DNA from: Pseudopithomyces maydicus
Lineage: Eukaryota; Ascomycota; Dothideomycetes; Pleosporales; Didymosphaeriaceae
Assembly (NCBI GenBank): GCA_026873275.1
Contig: JANTUC010000018.1
Coordinates: 248,001 to 312,000, forward strand
DNA: 64,000 nt
Reading direction: 5' to 3'
The notes under the pieces are model-generated. The model was given only the letters and a program-made list of their open reading frames with translations, was not told the origin of the DNA and ran no database searches. Positions 47,332-58,148 of the stretch are shown piece by piece (the stretch's first letter is position 1; the number at the start of each line of letters is the position of its first letter). A program made the position numbers and the translations under genes.

Positions 47332-48138
47332 ATGGAGATGGGGATGGGGGCCGGGATGCAACAGGTAGATGAGCGTGGTGGTGGTGGTGTCGGTAGTCAC
47401 CAGCGTGGTGGTGATGGAGTTGAGCCTGGCATTGGAGCGCGGGTAGACATTGATCTACATGATATATGTATGTATGTTATATGGATGGGACAGGGCATGG
47501 GCATGTTTCGGGGCGTTTCACGGCAAGCGGTGGGTATACCCTGTAGGCGATTTCCAGCGCGGGTGCGCGTGCTAGCTAGCGGTGCAATCGAGGACTTTGA
47601 TATGTCGAGCGTGCCGCGTCGCGGCGACACGAGGCCTCGTGCAAGCAGCGTGCGTGGTGTGATGAGATGCGGCGTCGTGCAGCGGTGCTAGCGCGCAGTC
47701 GGCGGCTGTCGTCGGTCTTACAGATCTGGGGACGGAGGGCCATGGTCGGACGGCGCACGCACAGACGGGAGCGACGTGCCCTGGCTGCCCTGCGCTGCGA
47801 TGGGGGCCATGGGGACGTTCGTGAAAGAAGCGTGTCGCGGGTGGAGCGCGCCAAGTGCCCTGCCTGTCGATCCGCTAGTCCACCGTACCCACCGGGGCCC
47901 CCTTGCGCCCGCCCAGCCAGGCCCGCCCGCGCGTCTGGTTGGCTGTGGAGCCTCTCACTCACTCACTCACTCACCTCTCACCTCCGTCCGCAAAACACGA
48001 AGCACCGCGGCGCTGCGCTGTCCTACGCCCAGCTTCGCTCTCTCCATGAGGGTTCCCCGCCGCCCGACAACGGTGGCGCCCGTCTCTTGCTGATCACCAC
48101 ACACGCACACCACACATCCACATTCATCCACATCCACC
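47332..48138. other. Intergenic and F-box gene leader
   Basis: Holds the 3' flank of smc6, a GGTGGT-type run at 47376-47412, and the F-box gene 5' region with a (CTCA)n microsatellite (47954-47974) and CACACA-rich leader just before the ATG. Open frames here are low-complexity. Confidence 0.45.
47954..47974 (+). repeat. (CTCA)5 microsatellite
   Basis: Perfect CTCA tetranucleotide run upstream of the F-box gene ATG. Confidence 0.8.
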
Positions 48139-51100
48139 ATGGCCGACACCCCCGGCGCCCCCCGCACCCCAGAGCCCTCGCTCTCCGACACCGACTCCCT
48201 CGCGCCCGACGACCACAACCTCCATGTCGACATGCCGCCCGGTGCCTCTGCCGCCGGCGCCGCCCCCAGGGACAAGGGCAAGGACCGCGCCAAAGCGCCG
48301 CTGCGCCTGCTCGACCTGCCCGTCGACATTTTGAAGGAGATCATCCAGCAGGTAAGCCTCCGCTTTGCTCGCCCTACTCGCCTTCCTCACCCTCCTCGCC
48401 ACACACCACACACCACACACCTTCTCCACCTCTCTCCTCTGTCCTCCCCCAACTAATTACCCGACTAACCCCCCAGCTCCCCCACACCAACGACCTAACC
48501 TCCCTCTCCCTCACCCACTCCGCCCTCCACCGCCTCACAGTCCCATGCATTTACTCCCGCTTCGACATCGTCTGGCCCGACGAGAGCACCCATACCGAGC
48601 CGCGGTCCGGCGTCGATGCCCTGACCTATGGGTTGGCCACGCTGGTCATGGGCGAGGAGGGCTTTCCGCATCAGAATAGACAGAACTCAACGTACACTGG
48701 AGGACACGCGAATAGGAAGATGGCGAACGGTGGAGCCTCCGCCTACCCCGTCCCCCGCCGCCGCTTCGGCAACTACTACGCCCAGTTCACGAAAAAGTTC
48801 TCGCTGGGCAACGGACCGGCGGCCTGGGTGCAGGAGTACATGATCACGAAGGAGGGCGGCAAGATGCTTGGGACGCTCGTGGCGCTCGCCATCGCGCGCA
48901 TGGTCAATCTGGAGACCTTCGTCTGGGACATGCCGACGGGCGTGCTGCGCGACGTGTGGTTGGCGCTGTCCAGCCTGGCGCACCGCACCGACGGCGAGGA
49001 CTGCCGCCTCGACAACCTGTGGATCCGCTGGCACGACAACAGCATCGATGCGCCTGTGCCCCCGCCCGCGCCGCCCATGATCCTCAACAATGTGAATGTG
49101 CCGCCGCCGCCGAACGCGGGACACCCTAGTGCGGTGGCGGGTCAGGTCCAGCCGGCGATTGTGGTGCCGCAGCATTTTAACCACCAGGTCCAGCCGGCGA
49201 TTGAGAGGGTGGAGCATCCTACGTTTTCGGTGATACCCCCGTTGAAGAGCTTGAGTGTGTTGGATATCGATGAGTTGCCGTATTTGGATGAGATGAGCAT
49301 TCTGATTGCGCGGTCTCAGAAGAAGCTGCGAGAGTTGAGGGTTGGCATTGCACCGCAGGCGCAGCAGCGGGATTGGGTTACTGCTTGGGAGGGCGATGGC
49401 ATCCAACAGGTTGATTACGAAGCTTCTTGGACCGGCGCGAGTGCAATTGGCGAGAAGCGGTTGGGTGGTGTGCTGGGTATTCTTGTGGGACGAGTGCACA
49501 ACCTGCGACATTCAGAGGAAAAGCCTGCTCCGGCGAAGAGTGCCGCCACGAGCAGCCGCATGTTTGGATTACCGGTCAAGTTTGGTCTCGCAGGTGCGGT
49601 TCCCGTGCCATCCACTGCAGCACCGGATCGAGAGCCCGACAACACCACGGATCACTTCGGAAACCCCTGGACGAACCGGCCGTGCCGGAGGGCGTCAGTC
49701 TCATAGATGAGATGCACTCGCTCACCATCGACACCCCCACCTCGCCCTTCGACTCCCAGGACTCCCGCACAAGCGCTGCGCTCACGCCCCCAGCAGACGA
49801 GCCAGACGCCTCCCCGGACGCATCCCAAGCCCCGACGCAGGAACGCCTCACCGGCCAACTCAAGCTCGAAGTCCTCGAGCTCGAGCGCGTGCCCCTCTCC
49901 GTCTCGGTCCTCCTCAAAGCCTTCGACTGGACCATGCTCACCACCCTCACCCTCCTGAACTGCACCAACCACGAGCAGCTCTGGAAATCCCTCCGCCGCA
50001 CCTACACCCCGCGCCCCGCCTACCCCAACGGCTCCCCCTCCTCGTCCAAGGCGTACAGAGCCTCCTACACCCTGCGCACCGAGTACACGCTCAACCTGAG
50101 GAAAATCCACACAAACACCGTGTCCCCCTCCCTCATCTCCTTCCTCAAGGAAACCCTCGCGCCGAATAGTCTCGAGGTCTTGTTCCTGCAGGAGGGCCGC
50201 TCGTACCAGAGCTCCGTGACGGTCGACGCGATATATAGGGGTCCGCTGCGGCGCCATAGGGCGAGCCTGAAGAAGCTGATGATCGACTCGAGCGAGAAGC
50301 AGGATGGGCTTGCGACGGGGAGTTCGCGGTGGAGGCGGTGGATGCTGAATAGGGATATCCTGAGTTTTGTGACGAGTGGGAGGATGGGCGCGTTGAGGGA
50401 GTTGGCGGTTGCGATTGAGTATCGGGATTGGGTGAGTTGTGTCTTTTGTCTTGTTTTCGTTTCCTTGCCTTTTCTTTCTTTCGTCTCTTTCCTTGTGATT
50501 TTTCAAACTTCCTTTCCTTCCTTCCTTCCTTCCTTCCTTCCTTCCTTCCTTCCTTCCTTCCTTCCTTTCTATAACCCCGAGCTTTCCTCTTCTATTCTTC
50601 CTCCCCGCCAAACAACCACACACCCCTCACCTCACCTCACCTCACTCACAAACAAACAAACAACGAAAACGAAAAGAAGAAAAATTAACTAACAACCCCA
50701 GCACCACCTCCTCCAACGCCTCCCCCTCATCCCCCACATCCGCTCCCTCTACATCCCCCACCTCGCAGACCACCCCCACGGCTCCAACATGGACCCCCGC
50801 GAGCTCGCATACCAAATCGTAGACATCGTCCACCTGCGTCCCGAGATCGAGCTCTGCTACATGGGGCTGGCGGCGAAGTGCTTTGAGATTCTGGAGAATC
50901 GGCCCAGGGATTACGACCTTCGGGGTGGCGAGGTCGAGGGCGTGCTTGGTGGACACGGACATGGAGCCGGGAATGGAGCTGGTGGTGGAGGTGGACATGG
51001 AGGTGGTAACGGGATGGGAGCAGCAGGCAACGGCATCGGCAACGGCAACCCCAATGCCCCCCTTACCCCGACGCCATGCCCTCTTCCGATGACGACGACG

Positions 51101-51342
51101 ACAGCGAGGGTACGGAGGACGACGACGAGCTGGATGATGAGGATGGTGGCGGTGGTGCGAGTCATCTCGCGGGTGCGATGGGCGCAAGTGCGGAGGAGGA
51201 TGAGACGGATGAGGAGGAGGGGTTTAGCGAGAGTGAGGACGAGGGCGGGGAGGTGGGGCCCAAGCTGAGGGTTAGGGAGATCCTGTTTTATGAGGAGAGG
51301 GTCGAGGCGTTTAGGAGGAGGCATGGGGTGCTGAGGCCTTGA
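48139..51342 (+). CDS. F-box domain protein (about 936 aa), two apparent frameshifts
   Basis: Three exons: 48139-48351, 48477-50431 and 50702-51342 (introns 125 and 270 nt; the second contains a CTTC microsatellite). The F-box is at about residues 55-100 (LRLLDLPVDILKEIIQQLPH, then LTSLSLTHSALHRL), so it probably bridges Skp1 in an SCF ubiquitin ligase. The middle part has leucine-rich segments and long Pro/acidic inserts; the end is rich in Asp and Glu (SSDDDDDSEGTEDDDELDDE). The frame moves by one at C4 49664-49667 (GN-P-LDEPAVPEG) and at C6 51057-51062; adding one base at each makes exon 2 652 codons and exon 3 214. The target is unknown. I start at the ATG after the CA-rich leader; the open frame further upstream has no F-box-like content. 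Confidence 0.8.
50511..50570 (+). repeat. (CTTC)n microsatellite inside F-box gene intron 2
   Basis: About thirteen CTTC units with edges of CTTTC, in the pyrimidine-rich intron at 50432-50701. On the other strand it reads as an artificial KEGR-type frame. Confidence 0.85.
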
Positions 51343-51403
51343 GGGGGTGAGGGAGGAGTGGTGATTGGGAGTTCTCGGGGTTAAGGTGTATGGAGCATGG
51401 AGT

Positions 51404-51500
51404 GAATGGTTTGCAATGGTTTGCAATGGTCTGCCATGGTTTGCAAAGGGAACGGTGGAATGGAATGGAATGGCATGGCATGGCATGGGATGGCAAGGAA
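51404..51500 (+). repeat. Two adjacent minisatellites (AATGGTTTGCA and GGAATGGCAT types)
   Basis: About four copies of an 11-bp AATGGTTTGCA-like unit are followed by alternating GGAAT and GGCAT pentamers. They are degenerate but clearly repetitive. Confidence 0.7.
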
Positions 51501-51566
51501 TAGCACAGCACGGCACTGCACTGCACAGCACTGCAGGCAGGGGATGAAGTCTTCTCTTCCAAGTAC

Positions 51567-51594
51567 AGTACGGTACGGTACGGTACGGTACGGA
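51567..51594 (+). repeat. (TACGG)5 pentanucleotide repeat
   Basis: Perfect or near-perfect TACGG units, self-complementary at GTAC, so the run could fold back. Confidence 0.8.
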
Positions 51595-51870
51595 CCTGTG
51601 CTTGCGATATCCATGGAAATGGAATAAGGGGAATTTTTGTTCTCTAGTGTCTCTTCTCAGCTCTTCTCACTTCTTCTCACTTGTCTGATCTCATTCTCAA
51701 TTTTTTCGGTCCCGTCCATTCTACTGTTCTCGTGTCGTCTTGTTTTTTTTTTTTTTCGGTCCATGTCTTTTTAGCTTATTGATGCGATTTACTTTGCTTT
51801 GCTTTATATTTTGTCGAGGGGTGTTGTTCATTTAGTTCTGTGTTTTCTTTGTTTTGGATTCGGTTTAGAG

Positions 51871-51910
51871 ATGGTTGGGGATGGTGGGAGATGGTGGGAG
51901 ATGGTGGGAG
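51871..51910 (+). repeat. 10-bp minisatellite (ATGGTGGGAG)
   Basis: Three perfect units and one degenerate unit, followed shortly by GTGGAGC repeats at 51961-51990. Confidence 0.75.
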
Positions 51911-53172
51911 GTTGGGTTGTGTTCGTGGTTGGGGGTGTGGTTATAGTTATAGGACAGTGAGCGTGGAACGTGGAGCGTGGAGCGTGGGGAGGTAGACATA
52001 CGTACGGATGGATGTATAGACGTGTGTACGTTGTAAGCAGGCGGGTAGGATACATAGATTTTGTAAAGGAGCGTGAGGTGTGGTAGCGTAGTGTAGCGTA
52101 GGATACAATAGAGGCCATATAAGGTATTTTAATCCTACCTAGCATTTGCATCTTGTTAGCTCATACTCAGCTACTACTTTTTTAATAAACAAAATAATAA
52201 TGTATTTAGAATCCAGGTCTTTCGGATCATCGTCGTGAGCATCTAGACAGAAAGAATATGCCGATTCTAGCTAAAGGCGAACTGGACGGAATGGATTCGT
52301 TTAGTATATACAGAGTACCACGTTGTAGACTTGATATTTGAGGGTGGGTGGAATTTCTCTAGTTGAAGGATTGGATATGTGTAGATTGTTTGGGTATATG
52401 TGTATTTATGTGTACGTGTGTATGCGTGACTGCGCGGGTGTGGCTATGGTGTTATTTTAAAATACACATTTAGAGTGGGTTTGTGGGGTTTGACTTGTGC
52501 TGGGTAATTAGGTAGGGAGTTTTAAGGAGGGGGAGAAACAGTAAGGAGAGAATCAAGGAAAGGTGGAAAGGTGGGTAGAAGTGCGCTTAAGGGAGGTTGT
52601 AAGAAGCATTTTAGGAAAGATAGGAGGGAAGATATAAAAGGTAGATACTAGGGAGAATATTACAGATTAGGACTAAGAGACCCTAGGCAAAGATAGTAGA
52701 TAGAAGTCTAGAATAATACGACGGAGATAATGCTAAGGAAATGTAGAGAGAAGCGGTAGTAAGAAGGGCACTAGGGGAAGTTAATAAGACCGATGCTGGT
52801 TTAAAGTACTGAAAAGAATGCTTACAATAAAAACATATTATTAAAGAAAAAATACCACAAGGAATAATATACAATGGCAAGAAAGTATATATCTGGACGG
52901 TTGGAAAGGATAATAAATTCGATAATATAAAGAGATATTATAAGAGGTAGTAAGAAGAATATTAGGAAGACAATAGACACAAAACACTACGAAAGGTTAG
53001 CAGGAATAACAATACAGAAATAGTGTAACAAAAATACTGACCGAAGAAAGGAAAGACCAGTACTGGCAACAGAGCACCAAGTCAACAAACGGGAACCTTG
53101 ATACTTCTCTGTACTTGCCTCCGCACTCATCTCTATCTCCACTCTTGTCTCCACCCCCGTCCCTGCACCCAT

Positions 53173-53815
53173 TCATACCTGCTTACCTTTCCCCTTCCCC
53201 TCGCACTGATATTCCCCTTCTCCTTGCTCCTTCTTTTCGCCCTGATCTTCCCTTTCCTTTTGCTCCTTTATCCTGTTCTGAGCTTCTTCTTCTTCTTCTT
53301 CTTCTTCCTCCCACTTACTCATTTGATTTTCAATACCCTGAATCTTCTTCTCGATCTTGTCCACTATTCTTCTTCTCTTCTTTCTCTCGCTCCTACTGTC
53401 ACTCTCATCTATCTTCTGCCTTTCCCCTTCCAACATCTCCTTCAAAGTCCTTACCGATCTGTAGGCCGCAAACTCTCGATGCTCGTTCTTCACCACCTCT
53501 TCTGCCACGCTCACAATCGCCTGATTTATCGGTGACTCTGGGTCACCTATCAGCCCCTTCCCCTTGCGGCAAACTCCCACACCGCTTTCGCCTCGACGAG
53601 GGGCAAGTCGGTCGGTGCGCTGGTTCGGTCGGGTTCGGTTGCGGTCGGGGGTGCTGTGCGGCAGACGGGACATGCGCGCATGGATTCAATGACGACGGGA
53701 TCCCCCCATTTTTCAGGGGGCAGGGTTTGTGGGAGTCGTTGGCATCTGAGCATAGGATGTCTACCACGATGGGGTGGTTTGCGCAGAAATATTCGGTGGT
53801 TCTCTGGTAGCACAT
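53173..53815 (-). CDS. Cys-rich, coiled-coil protein with MC start (about 214 aa), two apparent frameshifts
   Basis: An unnamed protein read from three overlapping frames. It opens MCYQRTTEYFCANHPIVVDI and continues with ILCSDANDSHKPCPLK, then ESMRACPVCRTAPPTATEPD after one shift (C6 53702-53707 or the adjacent T5 run). A second shift in the coding G4 near 53566-53569 leads into LIGDPESPINQAIVSVAEEV and a long charged coiled coil (LKEMLEGERQKIDESDSRSE, IEKKIQGIENQMSKW) ending in poly-Glu and a Lys/Gly-rich tail. Adding one base at each run gives 215 codons. The N-terminal C...C...H/C...CPVC pattern suggests a zinc knuckle or degenerate RING-like site. The poly-Glu part is coded by a TTC microsatellite (53284-53307). 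No signal peptide. Confidence 0.6.
53284..53307 (+). repeat. (TTC)n repeat coding poly-Glu on the minus strand
   Basis: Eight TTC units inside the coiled-coil gene. Confidence 0.8.
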
Positions 53816-55548
53816 TGTGGGGAGGTCCTTTTGAATTATAGCTGTTGATAGAGGAGCTGGTTGGTTGGCTGGTTGGCTGGATCGTTGCCAAGGTAGGTTA
53901 TGGTGATCGGTTGGTAGGTCTGGTAGGCTTGGTAGGCTTGGTAATGATAGATGGTGGCTGGATGCTGGATACTAGAAAGAGCATTTAGGAAGAAGGTTAT
54001 ATTTATAGTGGAATAATAATGCTACATTGATATGAGTAACAGCTGGCAACGCAGATATGGTTGATTCAGTGCGGGTGATATTGTAAATCATACAAGATTG
54101 TATGACTGTTATGCATGTTTGTTGCTCTTGTACTCGGTGGTACTCATATATTGAAAACTGCCCTTCAAGTTATGATCATCATGATTTATTTCCTCTATCA
54201 TTCTGATTGGGTGGTATCTCGCAGCAAGTTGATAGAACAGCTGGGTGGCGGTGTGTTGCCAGCAGCGAAATATAAAGGGACTGGTCAGGTTCTTACTATT
54301 TATGGTAGAATTTCAATTGTTTTAAAGGACTCAGAGACTGTGTCAATCACTTATTAAGAGTCACAGATGTTCAATATACAGTCAGAGCATGGAGGGTTAA
54401 AGATAGTGAGTCAGAGTAGGGAGAGAACGTAGATAGGAGCAAAAGCCAAATCAGAGCACGATGTGATGCTATATTGTTGACGAGGACACAAATGTAAACA
54501 AAAAGAATGGTATTGAGACTTGTATGAAGGTACTGTGTCTAAATTAATATCCACGAGTAACAGAATGAAATCGAATCCTGTATGACAAGCAGTTCAATAA
54601 TTAATGAAGCCAGAAATAAGAACATTAGACAAATTACAGCAATACGCATCACCACTAGCAAGTCAGAGGAAGCGAGAGTCTGAATATCATATTGTATCCT
54701 CATTCCGGGCTATACAGCTTCGTTCTCAAGCTCAGTCCGTTTACTCATCAACGGAACTGGTGGTGACTTCTGTGGTGGAGTCTTCTGTTCTTTCGTCATG
54801 GAGAGTCAGAAGGGGAATCATTCCCAGAAACGAAGAAGAGTCATCGTGAGTCAATCTTTTCGCTCGCAAGGAATTGACTGTATCTTAACTTTAGGAACTC
54901 AGGAGTAAATTCAAGAGTAGACTCAGTAGTAGACTCAATATAAAAAACTGGTTGATTCGCAGTGATTCGTGCCTTTATTGTTGTGAGAGTCTAACTATAA
55001 GATTTCGTCACCAGTCAACAGCAAACTAAAAACAATAATTTTGAAGCACCGATATGACAGATTAAAGATAGGAGACTGGGTATCAGATAAAATAACGGGT
55101 CTCTGAACCATAGAACGTGATTTGAGTGTAATATGAGACAACGTAGACGAAAATGTTGAAAGGAGTATAGAAAACAAGTATTTTTCGCGCTTTAAAGAAC
55201 AAAAATCACAGTTTGCCAGTATTGCTGCTTGGATATAGCCTGGCGTGGCTTCTATCAGTATGAATAGTGCAGAGCGCATGTTTTGTTCACAGCGAAAATA
55301 TAAATGTGTCCAACAGGACACCTTTTCAATACGCAACAATCTTTTACGTGGCAAATGACGTGCTCAGGTACGGAAGACTGACATACACAGGGTGAATATC
55401 TAGAAGATGAGTGGATAACATAGAACAGAATGATAATAATTATGTTCAATTTGGGAGAGGGAAAAACAGCAAGGAGTGTACATACCAATAGAGAGGGCAA
55501 GAGTAGCCTTAAGTACCCTCAGTGCTACACCCTCTCACCTCGAAGCCT
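53816..55548. other. AT-rich spacer with GAGTC-dense segment
   Basis: No gene accepted. Short frames such as 54115-54357 and 54604-54849 have no domains. From 54320 to 55000 the pentamer GAGTC/GACTC occurs about eleven times. A RIP-mutated repeat is possible but no source element is recognisable. Confidence 0.4.
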
Positions 55549-56073
55549 TTAACCTCCCTTGGTATCATCACCAGTATCCTCAACATCGGCATCAGCATTG
55601 CCTCTTTTCTTAGCAGCCTCATCTTCTGCCCTGTCGAACATCTTGGTCATGTCTTCTATGAATTTTTTTCTGTCTTGAAACGCAATCTTCCCTTTCAGAG
55701 CTGTCATGGGGGTTTTCAAATTAAGCGGAGGTGGTTCGATTTTATTTAAATCGTACGAGTCGGTTTCAGTCGGCCCTTCGACCCTTTTGCCCGGGTTTTC
55801 GAATACCTCGTCCAAGCCTCTGGTGAGCTTGAAGCTGCCGTCTTCTAGTCGATACAGATCCGCTGTGTTTTCGAGATGGTCCATGGCTAGGCATTTGTAA
55901 CAGAGGCTTTCGTGTTGGACAAACTCCTTCTCGCACTGCAACGTGGGGCACCAGTTGTCTTGCTTTTGCGCTTTTTCGCACTGGGGCTTGACGCACTGGC
56001 TCGAGTACAGCATGTGTTTTGTGGGAGTGCTCTCTTCGTAGCATTTGAAGCGGTAGATTTGGACTTTGCACAT
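55549..56073 (-). CDS. Cys-rich protein with MC start (174 aa)
   Basis: Single intact exon. It begins MCKVQIYRFKCYEESTPTKH and has cysteines in pairs at the start (SQCVKPQCEKAQ, DNWCPTLQCEKEF, SLCYKC), consistent with metal binding. A hydrophilic, probably disordered rest follows (EPPPLNLKTPMTALKGKIAF, then KKFIEDMTKMFDRAEDEAAK, and an Asp-rich tail). There is no signal peptide or membrane segment. I do not recognise a named family. It shares the MC start and early Cys/aromatic pattern with 53173-53815, 1.7 kb away in the same AT-rich island. The start is the only ATG in frame and the stop is clear. Confidence 0.6.
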   Translation of the reverse strand: MCKVQIYRFKCYEESTPTKHMLYSSQCVKPQCEKAQKQDNWCPTLQCEKEFVQHESLCYKCLAMDHLENTADLYRLEDGSFKLTRGLDEVFENPGKRVEGPTETDSYDLNKIEPPPLNLKTPMTALKGKIAFQDRKKFIEDMTKMFDRAEDEAAKKRGNADADVEDTGDDTKGG

Positions 56074-58148
56074 TGTTTTCGGTGGTAGGATCGGTCTCTG
56101 GAGAGCAAAATGGTGGTGACGTGATTGATGGGGTGGATTTCTGGGGCGTTCGGCGTCGTTGGTTTCGTTAGGAGCGGTGGTAGTGTATGAAAGATATACA
56201 AGTTACTGGATTGTTGGTATTGTAGAAATAGACAGAGATTTGTGGAGGAGGGACGAGGAGAGGAAAGAGAAAGCGGAGGAAGAACGGCTTTGATACTACT
56301 GCGGAGAGGAGGATGAGTAGTCGGAACAAGAATACTCAGATCTAGAGAGAACTTCTGGCGACTCAAGGTTGGTGGCATTACTGCAAACACTGCTTGGTAG
56401 AATTGGTTTAGCGATGACACAATATATCTGGTCGCATACGACTAGTCAGCCGTGCCAAAGTGTATAACGAGATAACAGATATGTTCAAGAGGGCCAACAT
56501 ATTGTACGTAGAGTTAAGGTATACTACGAAATTTACACCCTACCAGGACTTGTATATTCTCCTAGATCTGATAACAAGATCGAGGGGTAGGCAAGACACC
56601 TACCTACATACCTCAGTTATATTTCGCAGTTCATCATTGCTCAACCGAGTCATAGTCCAGCATTGGCTCATTATAAGATATTGACTCTTGATCAAGTGTG
56701 ACTCTCAGAGGTCATAGCTTTCGAGTCGCACAAAAAGGGAGCAAGGGCTTTCCAAGGTTGGTATTGAGTCACATGTACGGCAACACTATAGTGCTTCACA
56801 ACTATTTCTCGATGTTTCATTCACATTCATTATATGCAATTATAGTATAAAATACATAGATGAGTACCTTATTATACAAATAATCATCTAAATATATGAT
56901 CACTAGAAATGTCCAAGTCGGGCTTTCTGTCTGATATACCCTTGGGTGGATCGTTGAGTCGCCTATATACTCAGTTCCATCTTTACCTATCACCCCAGTC
57001 AAGCTGTTAGGCACATATGAGTGGAATATCCTAGGCACATGCCAAATCCCCAACGAAATTGAATCTGTTTACTTTGGTCGATAGGATCTCGTTGCGCAAA
57101 TCGACCCAACTGACTTCAACAGCCGCAGTGGACACCTCAAGCTCCAAGTTCTGATACTCGAGCGCCTGTCTCAACTAATAGGAACCTAGAGCGTGAAGAT
57201 CGTATCGCCGCATCGCCAGCACTACATAATAGCTTCGCATAACGCCGACATTCTTCAAGGCTGCGGTGTGCAGTGATTTTACAATTGCACTTCTGGGCCA
57301 TAGCTCCGGAACCAGAAATTTAGCTATTCCGGCGCCCAAGGTATATATATATATGGCTGGAGCTCCCTGAAAAAAAAATACATAATCCCGTTGGAGCAGG
57401 GTATGTCCTAATGGACCCCAGCGGGGGTGCGATTAAGAAATATATATATGTTGGTATCATCCAGTCCAAGCGACACCACAGGAGATGACTGCGGTCAGTA
57501 TGAACTGAAGAGCATGGGCCATAGGCGTGGAATCAGCCCCAAGGCCGTCGTAAGGCTGACGCGGGTCCGCCGCGCGTCGTTGTATCTTTTAGAGATTGAT
57601 TAGGCGGAAAATAGACATTAACGAAATATAGCGGAGTCCAAAAATCCTTTTGGTGATGCCCATGGGCGTTTGTGCCTTGGGACAAGACAGGGAGATGTCG
57701 CTCTGAGGAAGTGGAGGAAGGCCCTCTTAGTATATATATAGAGATAGGTATAACTGCTCTTTTGGTGAGATACAAGCTCTAGGATTATCTGCTACTTCAC
57801 ACGTGGTCTTGGTATGATGACACAAGTTGCGTTAGACGTGTGAATTGACAAACCAAAAGCAGCATAGGTCGTTCTCGGACATGCCCCTCTGGGGGTGATG
57901 AAGGAGACAAACCCCGGGCACCCTCTACTTAGGCTCTTACGTAGTGTGGCGCCAAGACATGTGGCCGTGCACTCCAGCCCTGGGAGGCCCCGCCGATACC
58001 TTACAGCGACGCAACTCGGCGGGACGCAATCGCGGACATTGCCAGCCTTCCACCGCCTGTCGCGCTGCTACCTATTCACCGTCGCCAGCTGCAGCTCCCG
58101 CCTCCCTTTCTATTATTCTGATAAGCTTCACAGCAGCCCTCCGAGTCA
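56074..58148. other. AT-rich gene-poor spacer
   Basis: Contains TATATA runs (57340-57355, 57440-57450, 57730-57740), AT-rich low-complexity DNA and the GC-rich promoter of the GGA gene after about 57880. A minus frame at 57533-57775 has no domain. No transposon ends or target-site duplications were recognised. Confidence 0.4.

Larger units (their letters stand above)
51343..53172. other. F-box gene 3' region and AT-rich spacer
   Basis: The first 650 bp hold several minisatellites. From about 52100 the sequence becomes AT-rich with many GATA/AGGA runs and no supported gene. A T15 tract lies near 51745. Confidence 0.5.

Noticed and set aside
47667..48138. Upstream open extension of the F-box frame
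   Set aside because: Arg/Pro/His-rich microsatellite-derived text; the ATG at 48139 after the CA-rich leader is better.
49652..50623. 323-codon minus frame with KEGR repeats
   Set aside because: Antisense of the F-box gene and its CTTC microsatellite.
53098..53810. Long plus frames of Ser/Pro/Phe-rich text
   Set aside because: Shadows of the TTC repeat and coiled-coil gene on the other strand.
57533..57775. 80-codon minus frame, possible transposon relic
   Set aside because: No recognisable transposase motif and no terminal repeats found.
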